This document shows positions 1 through 9,525 of a stretch of DNA of 64,000 bases, one piece after another; the stretch's first letter is position 1, and each line of letters starts with the position of its first letter. Source of the DNA: Spartobacteria bacterium (GTDB taxonomy: Bacteria > Verrucomicrobiota > Verrucomicrobiia > Chthoniobacterales > UBA10450); the NCBI GenBank assembly GCA_003167555.1, contig PMSN01000025.1:334557-398556 (forward strand). Reading direction: 5' to 3'. The translations under genes and the position numbers were made by a program. Under the pieces are notes generated by a model. It was given only the letters and a program-made list of their open reading frames with translations, searched no databases and was not told the origin of the DNA.

Positions 1-542
1 ATCCCCGCCAGATCGGCTTGGGTCAATTGCAGCTCGGCCATGCGTGCGCGAATTCGCGGCGATAGATAGCCCGCGCCCTTTGTGCTCGCGGGAACGGGCA
101 GCACGCCAGCTTTATCGACCTGGAAATGCGAACCGGCTGCCACGGGCGGCAGGCCTTTTTCGTCGATTTGGAAGTGCGAGCCGCTTCCGTCTTGTGTCCG
201 CACCGCTTTCGCCGATTCCTCTTCGCGACCCGGCACTTCCTTCGCCACGTCGCCTTTCGGCGGCTGCGGTGCGCGCTTCTGGAAACGCGCGGCATCGGCT
301 TCGCTCGCTTCAACGTAACCGAGCACCGCACCGACGGCATAAGTTCCTTTCACCTCGGCATCGATCTTCGCGATCTCGCCCGCGCACGGCGTGGTCACGC
401 CCATGACGGCCTTGTCGGTCTCGACCTCGATGATTTCCTGGTCGGTGGAAACTTTATCGCCCGGCTGGACCTTGATCGCAACGATCGTCGCCTCGGCCAT
501 CGATTCGCCGAGCTGCGGCATAGTGATTGGGACTTGTGGCAT
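1..542 (-). CDS. pdhC: Pyruvate dehydrogenase E2 (dihydrolipoamide acetyltransferase), N-terminal part
   Basis: Acetyl-transfer core of the pyruvate dehydrogenase complex. Only the first ~180 residues lie in the window; the gene runs off the left edge. Residues 1-80 form a biotinyl/lipoyl domain with the lipoylated lysine in EVETDKAV. A Pro/Ala-rich linker follows, containing a small internal repeat (GSHFQID / GSHFQVD). Then comes the start of a peripheral E3-binding domain (LSPRIRARMAELQLTQ). The start codon is the ATG read from 542, just before MPQLGESM. It lies downstream of the E1 beta and E1 alpha genes on the same strand, separated from them by a palindromic repeat. A 2-oxoglutarate or branched-chain E2 is possible, but the E1 neighbours favour pyruvate. 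Confidence 0.9.
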   Translation of the reverse strand, partial: MPQVPITMPQLGESMAEATIVAIKVQPGDKVSTDQEIIEVETDKAVMGVTTPCAGEIAKIDAEVKGTYAVGAVLGYVEASEADAARFQKRAPQPPKGDVAKEVPGREEESAKAVRTQDGSGSHFQIDEKGLPPVAAGSHFQVDKAGVLPVPASTKGAGYLSPRIRARMAELQLTQADLAG

Positions 543-555
543 AAATTGTCAGCTA

Positions 556-651
556 GTCATTCCGAGCGGAGCGAAGCGAAGTCGAGGAACCCCGTGGCGT
601 AGCGGACGGTAATGCAACGGGGTCCTTCGACTCCGCTTCGCTCAGGATGAC
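556..651. repeat. Dispersed palindromic repeat (tcattccgagc family)
   Basis: Imperfect inverted repeat of about 96 bp: the left arm starts gtcattccgagcgg and the right arm ends ctcaggatgac. The internal halves cgaggaacccc and ggggtccttcg also pair. It fills the pdhB-pdhC intergenic space and would fold into a long hairpin in the transcript. Relatives occur at 8015, 9526, 13606, 37873, 45171 and 50286. Confidence 0.85.
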
Positions 652-662
652 AGCAATCATAA

Positions 663-1631
663 TCATTCGCTAAGGACTTGCCGCGCTTTGGCCGCGATCG
701 TCTTCGCGTTGGGCCGATGCTCGCTCCAAAGATTCGGGTGATAAGGAATCGGCGTGTCCTTCGCGTTGAGGCGCGCCGGAGCGGCATCGAGCAGATGGAA
801 TCCTTCAGTCGCGACGCGCGCGATCACTTCCGCCGTCACGCCGCCCCACGGGAACGCTTCGCCGACGCACAGCAGTCGCCCGGTGCGCGCGACCGACGCG
901 AGCACGGTATCCGTATCGAGCGGCTTGACCGATCGAAGATCGACCACTTCGATCTCGATACTGTCGGCACTGAACTGCTGCGCAACGGCGAGCGCTTCAT
1001 GGACCATTGCGCTATTAGTCACGATGCTGAGATCGCGTCCCGGCCTAACGACTCGTGCTTTCCCAATCGGCAATTTCTCCGTCGGGAGCGCGTCGGCCTT
1101 GAGATGATAATAAAGATACTTGTGCTCGCAGTAGATGACCGGGTCGTCGATCGCGACCGCGTCGATCAACATCGTGTAGGCATCTTCGACCGTCGCGGGC
1201 GTGAGGACGACCAGCCCGGGATAATGCGAGTAGAGCCCTTCCATGCTCTGGCTGTGGAATGGGCCGCTGCCTTTCGTTCCGCCTGACGGCAGGCGCACGG
1301 TGATCGGGCAGGGGACCTGGGTGCGCCAATACTGGGTGCCGGCGTTGTTGAGAATCTGGTTCAGCGCGATGCTGGAGAAATCCGCGAACTGCATTTCCAC
1401 GATCGGCCGCATTCCTTCCATCGCCGCGCCGATCGCGGTGCCGACCATGGCGTCTTCGCTGATCGGCGTGTTCAAGACGCGCCCGGGAAATTGTTCCGCC
1501 AGACCTTTCGTGGCTTTGAACGCGCCACCGAATTTTCCGGCGATGTCCTGACCGTAGATGAAGACGCGCTTATCTTCGCGGAGGAGGTAAGTCTGCGCCT
1601 CGCGGATCGCTTCGAGGTAGGTGACGCTCAC
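663..1631 (-). CDS. pdhB: Pyruvate dehydrogenase E1 component, beta subunit
   Basis: Beta subunit of the thiamine diphosphate-dependent E1 heterotetramer that decarboxylates pyruvate. About 322 residues, normal for the family. Recognisable segments are the N-terminal TYLEAIREAQ, the EDAMVGTAIGAAMEG cofactor region, QFADFSSIALNQI, and the C-terminal transketolase domain (VDLRSVKPLDTDTV, CVGEAFPWGG). The GTG at 1631 is chosen because its GTGA overlaps the pdhA stop, giving translational coupling. The frame stays open upstream to an ATG at 1673, but that would lie inside pdhA. It is in an operon with pdhA upstream and pdhC downstream. Confidence 0.92.
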   Translation of the reverse strand: MSVTYLEAIREAQTYLLREDKRVFIYGQDIAGKFGGAFKATKGLAEQFPGRVLNTPISEDAMVGTAIGAAMEGMRPIVEMQFADFSSIALNQILNNAGTQYWRTQVPCPITVRLPSGGTKGSGPFHSQSMEGLYSHYPGLVVLTPATVEDAYTMLIDAVAIDDPVIYCEHKYLYYHLKADALPTEKLPIGKARVVRPGRDLSIVTNSAMVHEALAVAQQFSADSIEIEVVDLRSVKPLDTDTVLASVARTGRLLCVGEAFPWGGVTAEVIARVATEGFHLLDAAPARLNAKDTPIPYHPNLWSEHRPNAKTIAAKARQVLSE

Positions 1632-2653
1632 GGAATTTGGTCGACGAGTTCGCGCGTCGAGACCGCGCACCAATCTTCTTCGCTACCGACTGGTGCGTCT
1701 TCTTGCTGCGCAGTCGCGACGGCCTCGTCGACTTCGGCCGCGATCTCGGCCCGCATTTGCTGCAAGCCTGCGCGATCGAGGAGTTCATGCTCGAGGATGA
1801 ATTGCTCGGTGCGTTGCAACGCATCTTGGGCGAACGGCTCGCGCCGAATGTCGTCGGTCACGTAGCTCGCATCATCATGTTCTCCGTGACCGGCGAGACG
1901 TAAAGTCGATGCGACCACGAGCTGAGGTGGACGACCAGCCCGCGCGCGCTTGACGGCGGCGCCTATGACGTCGAGGCACTGCGTGAGGTCGGTGCCGTCG
2001 ACCGAGCTGCCCTCGTAACCGTAGCCTTTCGCACGATCGACCAGATCCGCACAGGCGAACTGGCGGTCGTTAGGCGTGGAGTAGGCGTAATGATTGTTGG
2101 TCGCGACGATCACCAGCGGCACATGCTCGACCGCGGCGATGTTCATCCCTTCGTGCGTCGCACCAGTTTGCATGCCGCCTTCGCCAATGGTCGTTAGGCC
2201 GATGAAACCTTTCTCGCCCTTCATCCGCTTCGCGAGCAATTTGCCGACCACGACCGGAATCATCGCGCCCAGATGGCTGATCATCGCGAGCTGCCCCGCC
2301 TTCGGGCAGCCACGATGAATATTCCCGTCGCGCCCGCGCATCGGGCCGAGTCGCGAACCAAGATAAGTGCGCGCCACATCGACCAGCGGCTCGCCAAACA
2401 CCGAGCGCCCGGCCTGATCGCGAATGAGCGGTGCGAAGACGTCGCCCTTCTGCAAAAAAATCCCGCAGGACACGCTGACCGCTTCCTGGCCTTTGCCGAG
2501 GTAAACGCCGCCGGTGATCAGGCCCCCGCGATAAAGACTTGCGAGTTTATCCTCGAAAATCCGCGTCTGGAGCATGATGCGGAACGCTTCGAGGTATTTC
2601 TCGTGTGGCGCCGCTTTCGAGGTCGAGGCGTCACGTTCCGCGGTTTGAAGCAT
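1628..2653 (-). CDS. pdhA: Pyruvate dehydrogenase E1 component, alpha subunit
   Basis: Alpha subunit of the E1 decarboxylase, 341 residues. It carries the thiamine diphosphate-binding segment GEGGMQTGATHEGMN followed by VATNNHYAYST, the G-E-G...N pattern of this fold. The phosphorylation-loop-like region GHGEHDDASYVTD is also present. It is the first gene of the minus-strand pdhA-pdhB-pdhC operon. The ~80 bp upstream, up to the end of smc, holds whatever promoter there is, but I see no convincing -35/-10 pair. The last 4 bp overlap pdhB. Branched-chain keto acid E1 alpha is the main alternative. Confidence 0.92.
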   Translation of the reverse strand: MLQTAERDASTSKAAPHEKYLEAFRIMLQTRIFEDKLASLYRGGLITGGVYLGKGQEAVSVSCGIFLQKGDVFAPLIRDQAGRSVFGEPLVDVARTYLGSRLGPMRGRDGNIHRGCPKAGQLAMISHLGAMIPVVVGKLLAKRMKGEKGFIGLTTIGEGGMQTGATHEGMNIAAVEHVPLVIVATNNHYAYSTPNDRQFACADLVDRAKGYGYEGSSVDGTDLTQCLDVIGAAVKRARAGRPPQLVVASTLRLAGHGEHDDASYVTDDIRREPFAQDALQRTEQFILEHELLDRAGLQQMRAEIAAEVDEAVATAQQEDAPVGSEEDWCAVSTRELVDQIP

Positions 2654-2734
2654 CCAACGAGTTAGCCATTGAGCCCAAAGCGGCGCAAAGTGTTTTTTGG
2701 TGAACAGCTAATTCCCGCGCCGAGATTTGTTCCC

Positions 2735-5700
2735 CTAGCGCGAGAGCGCCATACCTTCTTCGTGCTCTTCGCCTTCGAGCGGGAAATTCCGTTGCGTCGC
2801 TTTCTGCGGCGATTGCCGCTTCAGTTCGCCGTCGCTCCCGCGGTCGCCGGATAATTTCATCCCGACAAGTTTGCTCACACCCCGCTCTTCCATCGTGACG
2901 CCGTAAAGAATGTCGGCCTTCGCGATCGTGCGCTTGTTGTGCGTGATGATGATGAACTGGCTTTGCGAAACGAAGCGCTCGAGCACGCGGATGAACCGGT
3001 TGATGTTGCTCTCGTCGAGCGGCGCGTCCATTTCGTCCAGGATGCAGAACGGGCTCGGCCGCACCATGTAGATCGCGAAGAGCAACGCGACCGCCGTCAT
3101 GGTGCGCTCGCCGCCGGAAAGGAGCGACACGCTTTGCAATTGCTTGCCCGGAGGCCGCGCCGTGATCTCGATGCCGCAGTTGAGCGGATCGTTCTCGTCC
3201 TGGAGCGAAAGATCGGCCCGCCCGCCGTCGAAAAGTTCCCGGAACATCTCGCGGAAATTGACGCGGACTTGCTCGAACGTTTCGGCGAAAAGTTTTTGCG
3301 TCGTGCTGTTGATCCGTGCGATCACGTCGAGCACTTCGCGGCGCGCGGCGACGAGATCGCTGTTCTGTGTCTCGAGAAAACGGTAGCGCTCCTCGAGTTC
3401 GTCGTACTCATGCACGGCCTCGAGGTTGACCGGCCCCATGTTGTCGAGCTGCCGGGTGAGATCGGCGATCAACTGCTCAAGGTTTGCGTCATCTGGGTGG
3501 ATCGGCTGCTCCGCGGGCGATGCGGAAGATGTCGTGGCTTCGCTGCCATTATCAGCATCGAGCGACCCTTCGGCTCGGCTCAGGACAGGCTCCGCGCTCG
3601 ATCCACCAGCCCGGCGCTTCGTCACGACGCTCAACGTTTTTTGAAAGACAAGGGCGTCGGTCGTGAACGAATGCAGATCGACCTGGTAACGGCGCATCAC
3701 ATGCTCGGCCAGATTTTCGGTGCGCAATTGCAGCTGGGTTTGACGGACTTCCTGTTTGCCACGCAGATCGCGCAGGTCGTTTAGGGAATCACGCAGGCCG
3801 CGGAGTTGCGATTCTTGCTCGTTCACCGCCGCGAGGCGCGAGCTTCGTTCGCCTGTAAGTCCCGCGACGGACTTCCCGGCGTCTTCCAGCGCGGACGTTT
3901 GCTCGGAAATGCGCACCTCGGCTTCTTGGGATTCCGTCGCTTGTCGGGCCAGCCGGTCTTGATACGTCGCGATGTCGGAGCGTCGCGCGGCGACCAGGTC
4001 GGCCAGCTCAGCTTCACGCGCGGCCATGGGCTGGCGATGATTGACCAGACTCTCGTGGCGCTGCCGTTCCGTCGCCACGGCAAGACGCAGCTCATTCAAT
4101 TTCTCGGCAGCGTCCTCTTCCTGCGTCCGCGCATTTTCGCGCTCCTCTTCGGCAGCGCTCTTGCGCGTTTGTTCTTCGTCGAAATTCTTCCGCAGCGATT
4201 CCAGGTCCTGCTCGAGTTGGGCGATTCGCGCGTCGGCGCTCTGGACCTGTTGCTCCAGGGTGCTCTTCTCCGTTTGCAAACCAGCCAGCTTTTGTTCCGC
4301 ATCCTGCACCGCGCGTTCCGCGGATAGAATTTCGACGCCGGCTTGCGATTGACTCTGATGCGCCGCCTCATGGTTCTGGCGCGCCGCGTCCACAGCGAGA
4401 TTGGCAGCTTCGAGTTTTTCCTTCGACTGCTCGCACGCCGTAATCAGCGCGCCGCGTTCCGTCTCGAGCGATTCCCATTCCTGCTCGAGCGTGGTGAGAA
4501 TCGCTTTCCGTCCCAGAAGCGAATCGCCGGCCGCGATAGGACTTCCCCCGAAGATGATTCCTTCCACGGAAATGAACTCACCGCGGAGCGTGGCGAATTG
4601 CAGGTTGCCCGCGCGTTTCTTGAGTTCGAGAGCAGTTGCCAGATCGGAGACGATCGCCACATCGCGCAATAATTGCCTAACGAGTGGTGCCAGCGTGTCT
4701 GGCGCGTCGACTTTTTCAATGGCCCATGCCAGCGCGCCTCCGGGAAGTTTGGACGGCGGTGGGAACGCTACGCCGGCTGACAACGCGGGGATCGCCAACG
4801 CGGCCTGCCCCAATTTCTTTTCGGTCAGCGTCGAGAAAATTTCCGCGGCGAGATCTGTGTTCTGCAAAACAACGGCGTGCATGCTCCGGCCCAACGCCGC
4901 TTCCAGCGCCGGCACGAATTCACGGTCGACATTGAGGCTGGCAACGAGCGCGCCCGCGATCGCCGGGCGAATTCGATCAGGATCGTCGAGTCCTTTCAGG
5001 ATCGCCTGTGAGCCTTTCTCCAGGCCTTCGCCTTCCGCGGTCATCTGACGCAACACTTCGAGACGCGCCTGCTTTTCGGCGAGCAAGCGTTCCACGCGGA
5101 TGATTTCCTTCTCGGCCTCCGCGAGATTGCCGCGGTGCTGTTGCGTTTGCTCCTCCGCCGTGCGCAACGCCTGGCGCAATTCCTCCGCCGTTTGCTGCTG
5201 GCTTTTCATGGCCGATTGAGCGCGGGCGAGGTCCGCGCGCGTTTGCTCGACGTGGCGCGTCGCCTCATCGAAGCTGCGGCTCAGCTCGAGGATTCGCGCA
5301 GCGGTGGCATCGCGTCGCGCCACGATTCCGGTGAGTTCATTCTGCAAACCGGTCATGCGGCTCTCGGATTTCGAAAGCGACATCTCAAGCGAATGGAGTT
5401 CCTCCTCCTTTTGCGCGCGCTCAGCGCGAGCCGACTGCAGCATTTCAGTGAGCTGCTCGACCTCGCGGTTCTTCGTCTCGAGAAGTTGATTGGTCTTCGC
5501 AATGAGCGCGTCGGCCTCATGCAGCTGCGACTCCTGCTCGCTTCGTTTTGTTTCCGCAGAGGCGATGTCGCTTTCGTAACGCGCGATTAATTCCTCGAGT
5601 TCTTGCGCGCGCTGGCGATTGAAATCGATCCGATTGCGCAGCGCGGCCAGGTCACTCTGGACACGCTGCACTTCCGCGCGGGCATCGCCGATCTCGCTGT

Positions 5701-6538
5701 CAATTTCATCCAGGCGGCCGCGCTTCTCCGCGAGCTGGTTCTCGCTCGTCTCGATTTTTTCGTGCGCGCTGCGTTCCGCTTCCACGAGGCGCGCCACTTC
5801 CGCGCGGCCGCGCTCGGATTCGGCCTGGAGGTCATCGAGCTGACGGCGCGAATGGTGAGTGTCGAGAACCTGAAGATCCGCCAGCAGCGTCTGGTAGCGG
5901 CGCGCTTTCCCCGCTTGGCGCTGGAGCGAACCGATCTGGCGTTTCACTTCCTTTATGATGTCGCCAATGCGGAGAAGATTCGCCTCGGTCGCTTCCAGTT
6001 TGCGCAACGCTTCGCGCTTTTGCGTTTTGTATTTCGTGATCCCGGCTGCTTCTTCAAAAACCGTGCGGCGATCCTCCGGACGCGAACTCAGAATCAAATC
6101 GATCTTGCCCTGCTCCATGATCGAGTAGGCGCTGCGACCGACGCCGGTGTCCGCGAACAGACTTTGGATATCGCGCAACCGGCAGACCGTTTTGTTCAGC
6201 AGATATTCGGAATTTCCATCGCGATAAACGCGGCGCGTGACGCGCACGTCGTGCCAATCCACGCCGAGCTCGCTGCCGCAATTCGTGAAAGTGAGGGAGA
6301 CTTCGCCGAACCCAAGAGGCTTGCGCGATTCGGTTCCGTTAAAAATAACGTCAGCCATTTCGCCACCGCGCAACGCCTTGGCCGATTGCTCGCCGAGCAC
6401 CCAGCGCACGGCGTCGAGCACGTTCGATTTTCCGCACCCGTTCGGCCCGACGATGGCCGTGACGCCTTCGTGGAATTCAAAAATAGTTTTATCCGCGAAG
6501 GATTTGAAGCCGACGAGCTCGAGCGATTGAAGATGCAT
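2735..6538 (-). CDS. smc: Chromosome segregation protein SMC
   Basis: Condensin-type ATPase that organises and segregates chromosomes. About 1267 residues: N-terminal head with Walker A GPNGCGKSN (31-39), long coiled coil, hinge (about 520-680), returning coiled coil, and C-terminal head with the signature LLSGGERTM (about 1140) and Walker B CILDEMDAPLDE. The start is the ATG before HLQSLELVGFKSFADKT. The open frame extends 32 codons upstream, but that stretch has no SMC homology. An unusual Ser/Pro-rich insert near residues 975-1010 contains a translated genomic repeat (see 3560-3605). No scpA or scpB lies beside it. The C-terminus carries an extra charged tail of about 40 residues. Confidence 0.96.
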   Translation of the reverse strand: MHLQSLELVGFKSFADKTIFEFHEGVTAIVGPNGCGKSNVLDAVRWVLGEQSAKALRGGEMADVIFNGTESRKPLGFGEVSLTFTNCGSELGVDWHDVRVTRRVYRDGNSEYLLNKTVCRLRDIQSLFADTGVGRSAYSIMEQGKIDLILSSRPEDRRTVFEEAAGITKYKTQKREALRKLEATEANLLRIGDIIKEVKRQIGSLQRQAGKARRYQTLLADLQVLDTHHSRRQLDDLQAESERGRAEVARLVEAERSAHEKIETSENQLAEKRGRLDEIDSEIGDARAEVQRVQSDLAALRNRIDFNRQRAQELEELIARYESDIASAETKRSEQESQLHEADALIAKTNQLLETKNREVEQLTEMLQSARAERAQKEEELHSLEMSLSKSESRMTGLQNELTGIVARRDATAARILELSRSFDEATRHVEQTRADLARAQSAMKSQQQTAEELRQALRTAEEQTQQHRGNLAEAEKEIIRVERLLAEKQARLEVLRQMTAEGEGLEKGSQAILKGLDDPDRIRPAIAGALVASLNVDREFVPALEAALGRSMHAVVLQNTDLAAEIFSTLTEKKLGQAALAIPALSAGVAFPPPSKLPGGALAWAIEKVDAPDTLAPLVRQLLRDVAIVSDLATALELKKRAGNLQFATLRGEFISVEGIIFGGSPIAAGDSLLGRKAILTTLEQEWESLETERGALITACEQSKEKLEAANLAVDAARQNHEAAHQSQSQAGVEILSAERAVQDAEQKLAGLQTEKSTLEQQVQSADARIAQLEQDLESLRKNFDEEQTRKSAAEEERENARTQEEDAAEKLNELRLAVATERQRHESLVNHRQPMAAREAELADLVAARRSDIATYQDRLARQATESQEAEVRISEQTSALEDAGKSVAGLTGERSSRLAAVNEQESQLRGLRDSLNDLRDLRGKQEVRQTQLQLRTENLAEHVMRRYQVDLHSFTTDALVFQKTLSVVTKRRAGGSSAEPVLSRAEGSLDADNGSEATTSSASPAEQPIHPDDANLEQLIADLTRQLDNMGPVNLEAVHEYDELEERYRFLETQNSDLVAARREVLDVIARINSTTQKLFAETFEQVRVNFREMFRELFDGGRADLSLQDENDPLNCGIEITARPPGKQLQSVSLLSGGERTMTAVALLFAIYMVRPSPFCILDEMDAPLDESNINRFIRVLERFVSQSQFIIITHNKRTIAKADILYGVTMEERGVSKLVGMKLSGDRGSDGELKRQSPQKATQRNFPLEGEEHEEGMALSR
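3560..3605. repeat. Repeat-derived insert inside smc
   Basis: The + strand reads agcgacccttcggctcggct then caggacaggctccgcgctcg, an imperfect palindrome of the kind dispersed between genes in such genomes. Here it is in frame in smc and is translated as AEPVLSRAEGSLDADNG. It falls in a low-complexity linker just before the final coiled-coil segment DLTRQLDNMGPVNLEAV. Confidence 0.6.
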
Positions 6539-6649
6539 GTAAAGGGCGGGCGCGCCCGCTCTTAATAACGGTATCGAGCCAGCGGAGAGCAAGCAAATAA
6601 TACTAAATAGCGACCGGCGAAAGCGCCCGACCACAAGATATGGCGCAGG

Positions 6650-7975
6650 TCAGGCGCGGACGGGCTTTCGCGCGCGGACCGCCCATTGCACCAGATAGAG
6701 AACTGAGCCGACCGCGAAGACCGCGCCGTTGACCAGAAACTCCCGCTTGGTGGCGTGCGTCAGAATCCAGATGATGGCGGCGATCGCGAGCGGCGGAACG
6801 ATCGGCGCGCCCGGGAAATTAAACGGCTTGGTTTCCGTGCGCACATCCCGCCGCATCAATTCCCAGGCGGCGGCGCAGCATATTATATAGAGCAACAACG
6901 CGGCGACGTTCGCCATGATCGCGAGCGACGCGAACGTGGACGTAAGCGACAGCAGGAACGCGATGATGCTGTAAGTGAGAATCGCCGCGTCGGGTGAATG
7001 CCACCGCGGATGCACATGAGCAATCCATCGCGGCAGAATGCCATCACGACCGAATGCGAAGAACATTCGCGGTGAGCTGAGGATATCGCTCGCCACAAAA
7101 CCGGATGCTGAAATGGTCGCGCCGGCCAGCAACAGCAGGCGACCGAAGTTTCCGAGAAACGAAGCGGCGGCTTCAGCGAGGGGAGCGGCCGTTTTGTCGG
7201 CAAGCTGCGGCCCCAATGTTCCTTGCGCGACCAGTTGAATCAAAATGTAGAGCGCGGTGGTGATCGCGAGGGCGAGATAAATTGCGCGCGGCACGGTCCG
7301 CGCCGGATTCTTCACTTCGCCGCTCGGGATGAGCGCGACTTCAATGCCGAAGAACGCGAAGAGGAGAAGCAAAACGGAATCCCCCAGAGCCTTGGTGCCA
7401 GGCCAACCGGGCCACGCCATTGCGGCTGGCTTGATGAAGAAAACACCGACAGCCACGAACACCAGGAGCGGAATGAGTTTAGCGATGGTCACAATGCCGA
7501 CCGCACCGGTTCCGGCTCGCACGCCGCGAATATTAATCGCGGCAAGCAGTGCATAGATGACAAACATCAGCGCAGTTCGTGCCGGAGAACCACCGAACCA
7601 CGGCGCCAGGGACACGACCGTGCCGACAAAAAAATTCACGACGGCCGCCACGCTCAAGAGTGCTGTCGTGCAGAAAAACAAACCGGTGATGAAGCCGACG
7701 TAACGCCCGAACGCCACTTCGGCGTAAGCGTACAGTCCACCCGTCAGCGAGACACGGCTGCCCGCCAGCGCGAAACAGGTCACGAACAAAGTCATCGCGA
7801 TCGCACACGCGACGAATGCGATCGGCGCCGCGGCCCCCAATCCCTGAGCCACGAGCGCCGGCAACGCGAAGATACTCGCGCCGATCGTGGTGTTGATGAT
7901 GTTTGCGGCCAGACCCGGGACGCCAATCGCGCGGACCAATTGCGCATCCGCGTTGCGCGGCGGTTCCCAAGACAT
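6650..7975 (-). CDS. APC-family amino acid permease
   Basis: Inner-membrane amino acid/polyamine transporter of the APC superfamily, 441 residues with about 12 hydrophobic segments. The N-terminal TM1 signature NIINTTIGASIFALPALVA is the unwound helix that binds substrate. IEVALIPSGEVKNPARTVPRA is the conserved TM6/loop segment and LSSPRMFFAFGRDGILP the typical TM8-9 loop. Substrate cannot be assigned from sequence. It lies 112 bp upstream, on the coding strand, of smc but looks independently transcribed. The next gene on the + strand (M20 peptidase) is divergent, so a peptide/amino-acid link is conceivable but not shown. Confidence 0.88.
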   Translation of the reverse strand: MSWEPPRNADAQLVRAIGVPGLAANIINTTIGASIFALPALVAQGLGAAAPIAFVACAIAMTLFVTCFALAGSRVSLTGGLYAYAEVAFGRYVGFITGLFFCTTALLSVAAVVNFFVGTVVSLAPWFGGSPARTALMFVIYALLAAINIRGVRAGTGAVGIVTIAKLIPLLVFVAVGVFFIKPAAMAWPGWPGTKALGDSVLLLLFAFFGIEVALIPSGEVKNPARTVPRAIYLALAITTALYILIQLVAQGTLGPQLADKTAAPLAEAAASFLGNFGRLLLLAGATISASGFVASDILSSPRMFFAFGRDGILPRWIAHVHPRWHSPDAAILTYSIIAFLLSLTSTFASLAIMANVAALLLYIICCAAAWELMRRDVRTETKPFNFPGAPIVPPLAIAAIIWILTHATKREFLVNGAVFAVGSVLYLVQWAVRARKPVRA

Positions 7976-8014
7976 GCCGAGACACTGACCACGACCGCGG
8001 ATCGAGACAAGTCT

Positions 8015-8094
8015 GTCATTCCGAGCGAAGTCGAGGAATCCCGTGGCGCGTCGATCGAAGTTCTACGGGGTTCCTCGACTTCGCTCGGAATGAC
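8015..8094. repeat. Dispersed palindromic repeat (tcattccgagc family)
   Basis: 80 bp inverted repeat, arms tgtcattccgagcgaagtcg and cgacttcgctcggaatgac, nearly perfect over 19 bp. It lies between the divergent permease and M20 peptidase genes, so here it cannot be a shared terminator. Confidence 0.88.
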
Positions 8095-8156
8095 GGGAGC
8101 CGCGCGTCAAACGAAGTCGTAGCCAAACCTGCGGAACTCGGTTTAGTTTACCCACT

Positions 8157-9494
8157 ATGCGCGCCCGTCATCTCGAAGATTATTATTCCTTCCTGCGGTT
8201 CCCGAGTGTTTCCACCGACGAGGCGTATGCCGGAAAAGTGAGGGAGTGTGCGGAGTGGTTGGTGAAGAAATTGCAGGCCATCGGCCTCGAGACGCAGCTC
8301 GTCCCGACCGCGGGTCATCCGGTGGTCTGGGCGAGAAACAAACATCAGCCTGGCCGCCGCAGCGTGATGATCTACGGCCACTACGATGTGCAGCCGCCTG
8401 ATCCGCTCGACCTCTGGGAGTCGCCGCCGTTCGAACCGGTCCTGAAAAATGGTTATGTTTTTGCGCGCGGCGCGACCGACAACAAAGGCCAGATCCTGTC
8501 GCACATCCTCGGTGTGCAGGAAGCGCTCGAGCAGGATGGAGATCTGCCGGTCAATCTGCATTTCGTCATCGAAGGCGAGGAAGAGATCGGGAGCGGAAAT
8601 CTCGGCAAGTTTCTTTCGGATAACCGCGAGGCGCTGCAATGCGATGTTGCGGTCGTTTCCGATACGGGAATGGTGGCGCGCGGCGTGCCGACGCTGAGTT
8701 ACGGCCTGCGCGGTGTGACAGCGCTCGAAGTGAAAATCACGGCGGCGAAAATGGATTTGCACTCCGGCGTTTTCGGCGGCGCGGTTGCGAACCCGGTCAC
8801 CGCGCTCGCGCGTTTGCTGGCAACATTGCATGACGAAAATGCGCACGTCGCCATTGAAGGATTCTACGACACCGTGAAGCCGCTCGAAGATTGGGAGCGC
8901 AAAGCGTGGCGCGAATTGCCGATCGATGGAGACAAGGCAATTCTGGATGAGACCGGCGCTCCGGCGCTTTTCGGCGAGAAGGGTTACAGCACGCTCGAAA
9001 GAATCTGGGGACGACCGACGGCGGAGATCAATGGCATTGGCGGCGGTTACCAGGGCGTGGGAACGAAAACGGTGATCGCGAGTCACGCGATGGCCAAGCT
9101 GACCTTCCGGCTCGTGCCGGACCAAGAGGGCGACAACATTCTGGCTCTGGCGGAGCGGCATCTGAAGCAACATCTGCCGCCTGGCGTTACGATGGAAATC
9201 ACGCGCGGCCACAGCGGTCCGTGGTATTTGACCGATCCGCATTCCGCGGTGGGCGAAGCGGCGCTACGGGCGCTGCGGGAAGCGTTTGGGAAGGACCCGG
9301 CCGTGATTCGTGAAGGCGGCAGCATTCCGATCGTGTCGCAATTCCGGAGTATTCTTGGGGTCGAGACGCTCTTGTTAGGCCTGGCCCTGCCGGATTGCCG
9401 CGCCCATTCGCCGAATGAAAATTTCCCTCTCGAGAATTTGGAGGGCGGCATTCGGCTGAACAAAGCGGTCCTGGCCGAGCTGGCGAAAAGCTAA
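8157..9494 (+). CDS. M20-family metallo-dipeptidase
   Basis: Cytosolic zinc peptidase of the M20 (carnosinase/CPG2-like) family, 445 residues. Metal ligands are visible: His75 and Asp77 in GHYDVQP, bridging Asp108 in GATDNKGQ, and the catalytic and ligand glutamates 141/142 in EGEEEIGSGN. The dimerisation (lid) domain spans about 200-350 and contains DLHSGVFGGAVANP, and a C-terminal ligand-like histidine is in CRAHSPNEN. Likely role: removal of N-terminal residues from di- or tripeptides. It stands alone, flanked on both sides by palindromic repeats. No signal peptide is seen. Confidence 0.92.
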   Translation: MRARHLEDYYSFLRFPSVSTDEAYAGKVRECAEWLVKKLQAIGLETQLVPTAGHPVVWARNKHQPGRRSVMIYGHYDVQPPDPLDLWESPPFEPVLKNGYVFARGATDNKGQILSHILGVQEALEQDGDLPVNLHFVIEGEEEIGSGNLGKFLSDNREALQCDVAVVSDTGMVARGVPTLSYGLRGVTALEVKITAAKMDLHSGVFGGAVANPVTALARLLATLHDENAHVAIEGFYDTVKPLEDWERKAWRELPIDGDKAILDETGAPALFGEKGYSTLERIWGRPTAEINGIGGGYQGVGTKTVIASHAMAKLTFRLVPDQEGDNILALAERHLKQHLPPGVTMEITRGHSGPWYLTDPHSAVGEAALRALREAFGKDPAVIREGGSIPIVSQFRSILGVETLLLGLALPDCRAHSPNENFPLENLEGGIRLNKAVLAELAKS

Positions 9495-9525
9495 ACGAAC
9501 GAACAGGGCCGCGCACCAATTTGCT

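Noticed and set aside
2939..6565. Long open frames antisense to smc (for example 5603-6565 and 2939-3784, + strand)
   Set aside because: They mirror the GC-rich codon pattern of smc, show no family motifs and have no Shine-Dalgarno sequence; smc is unambiguous on the other strand.
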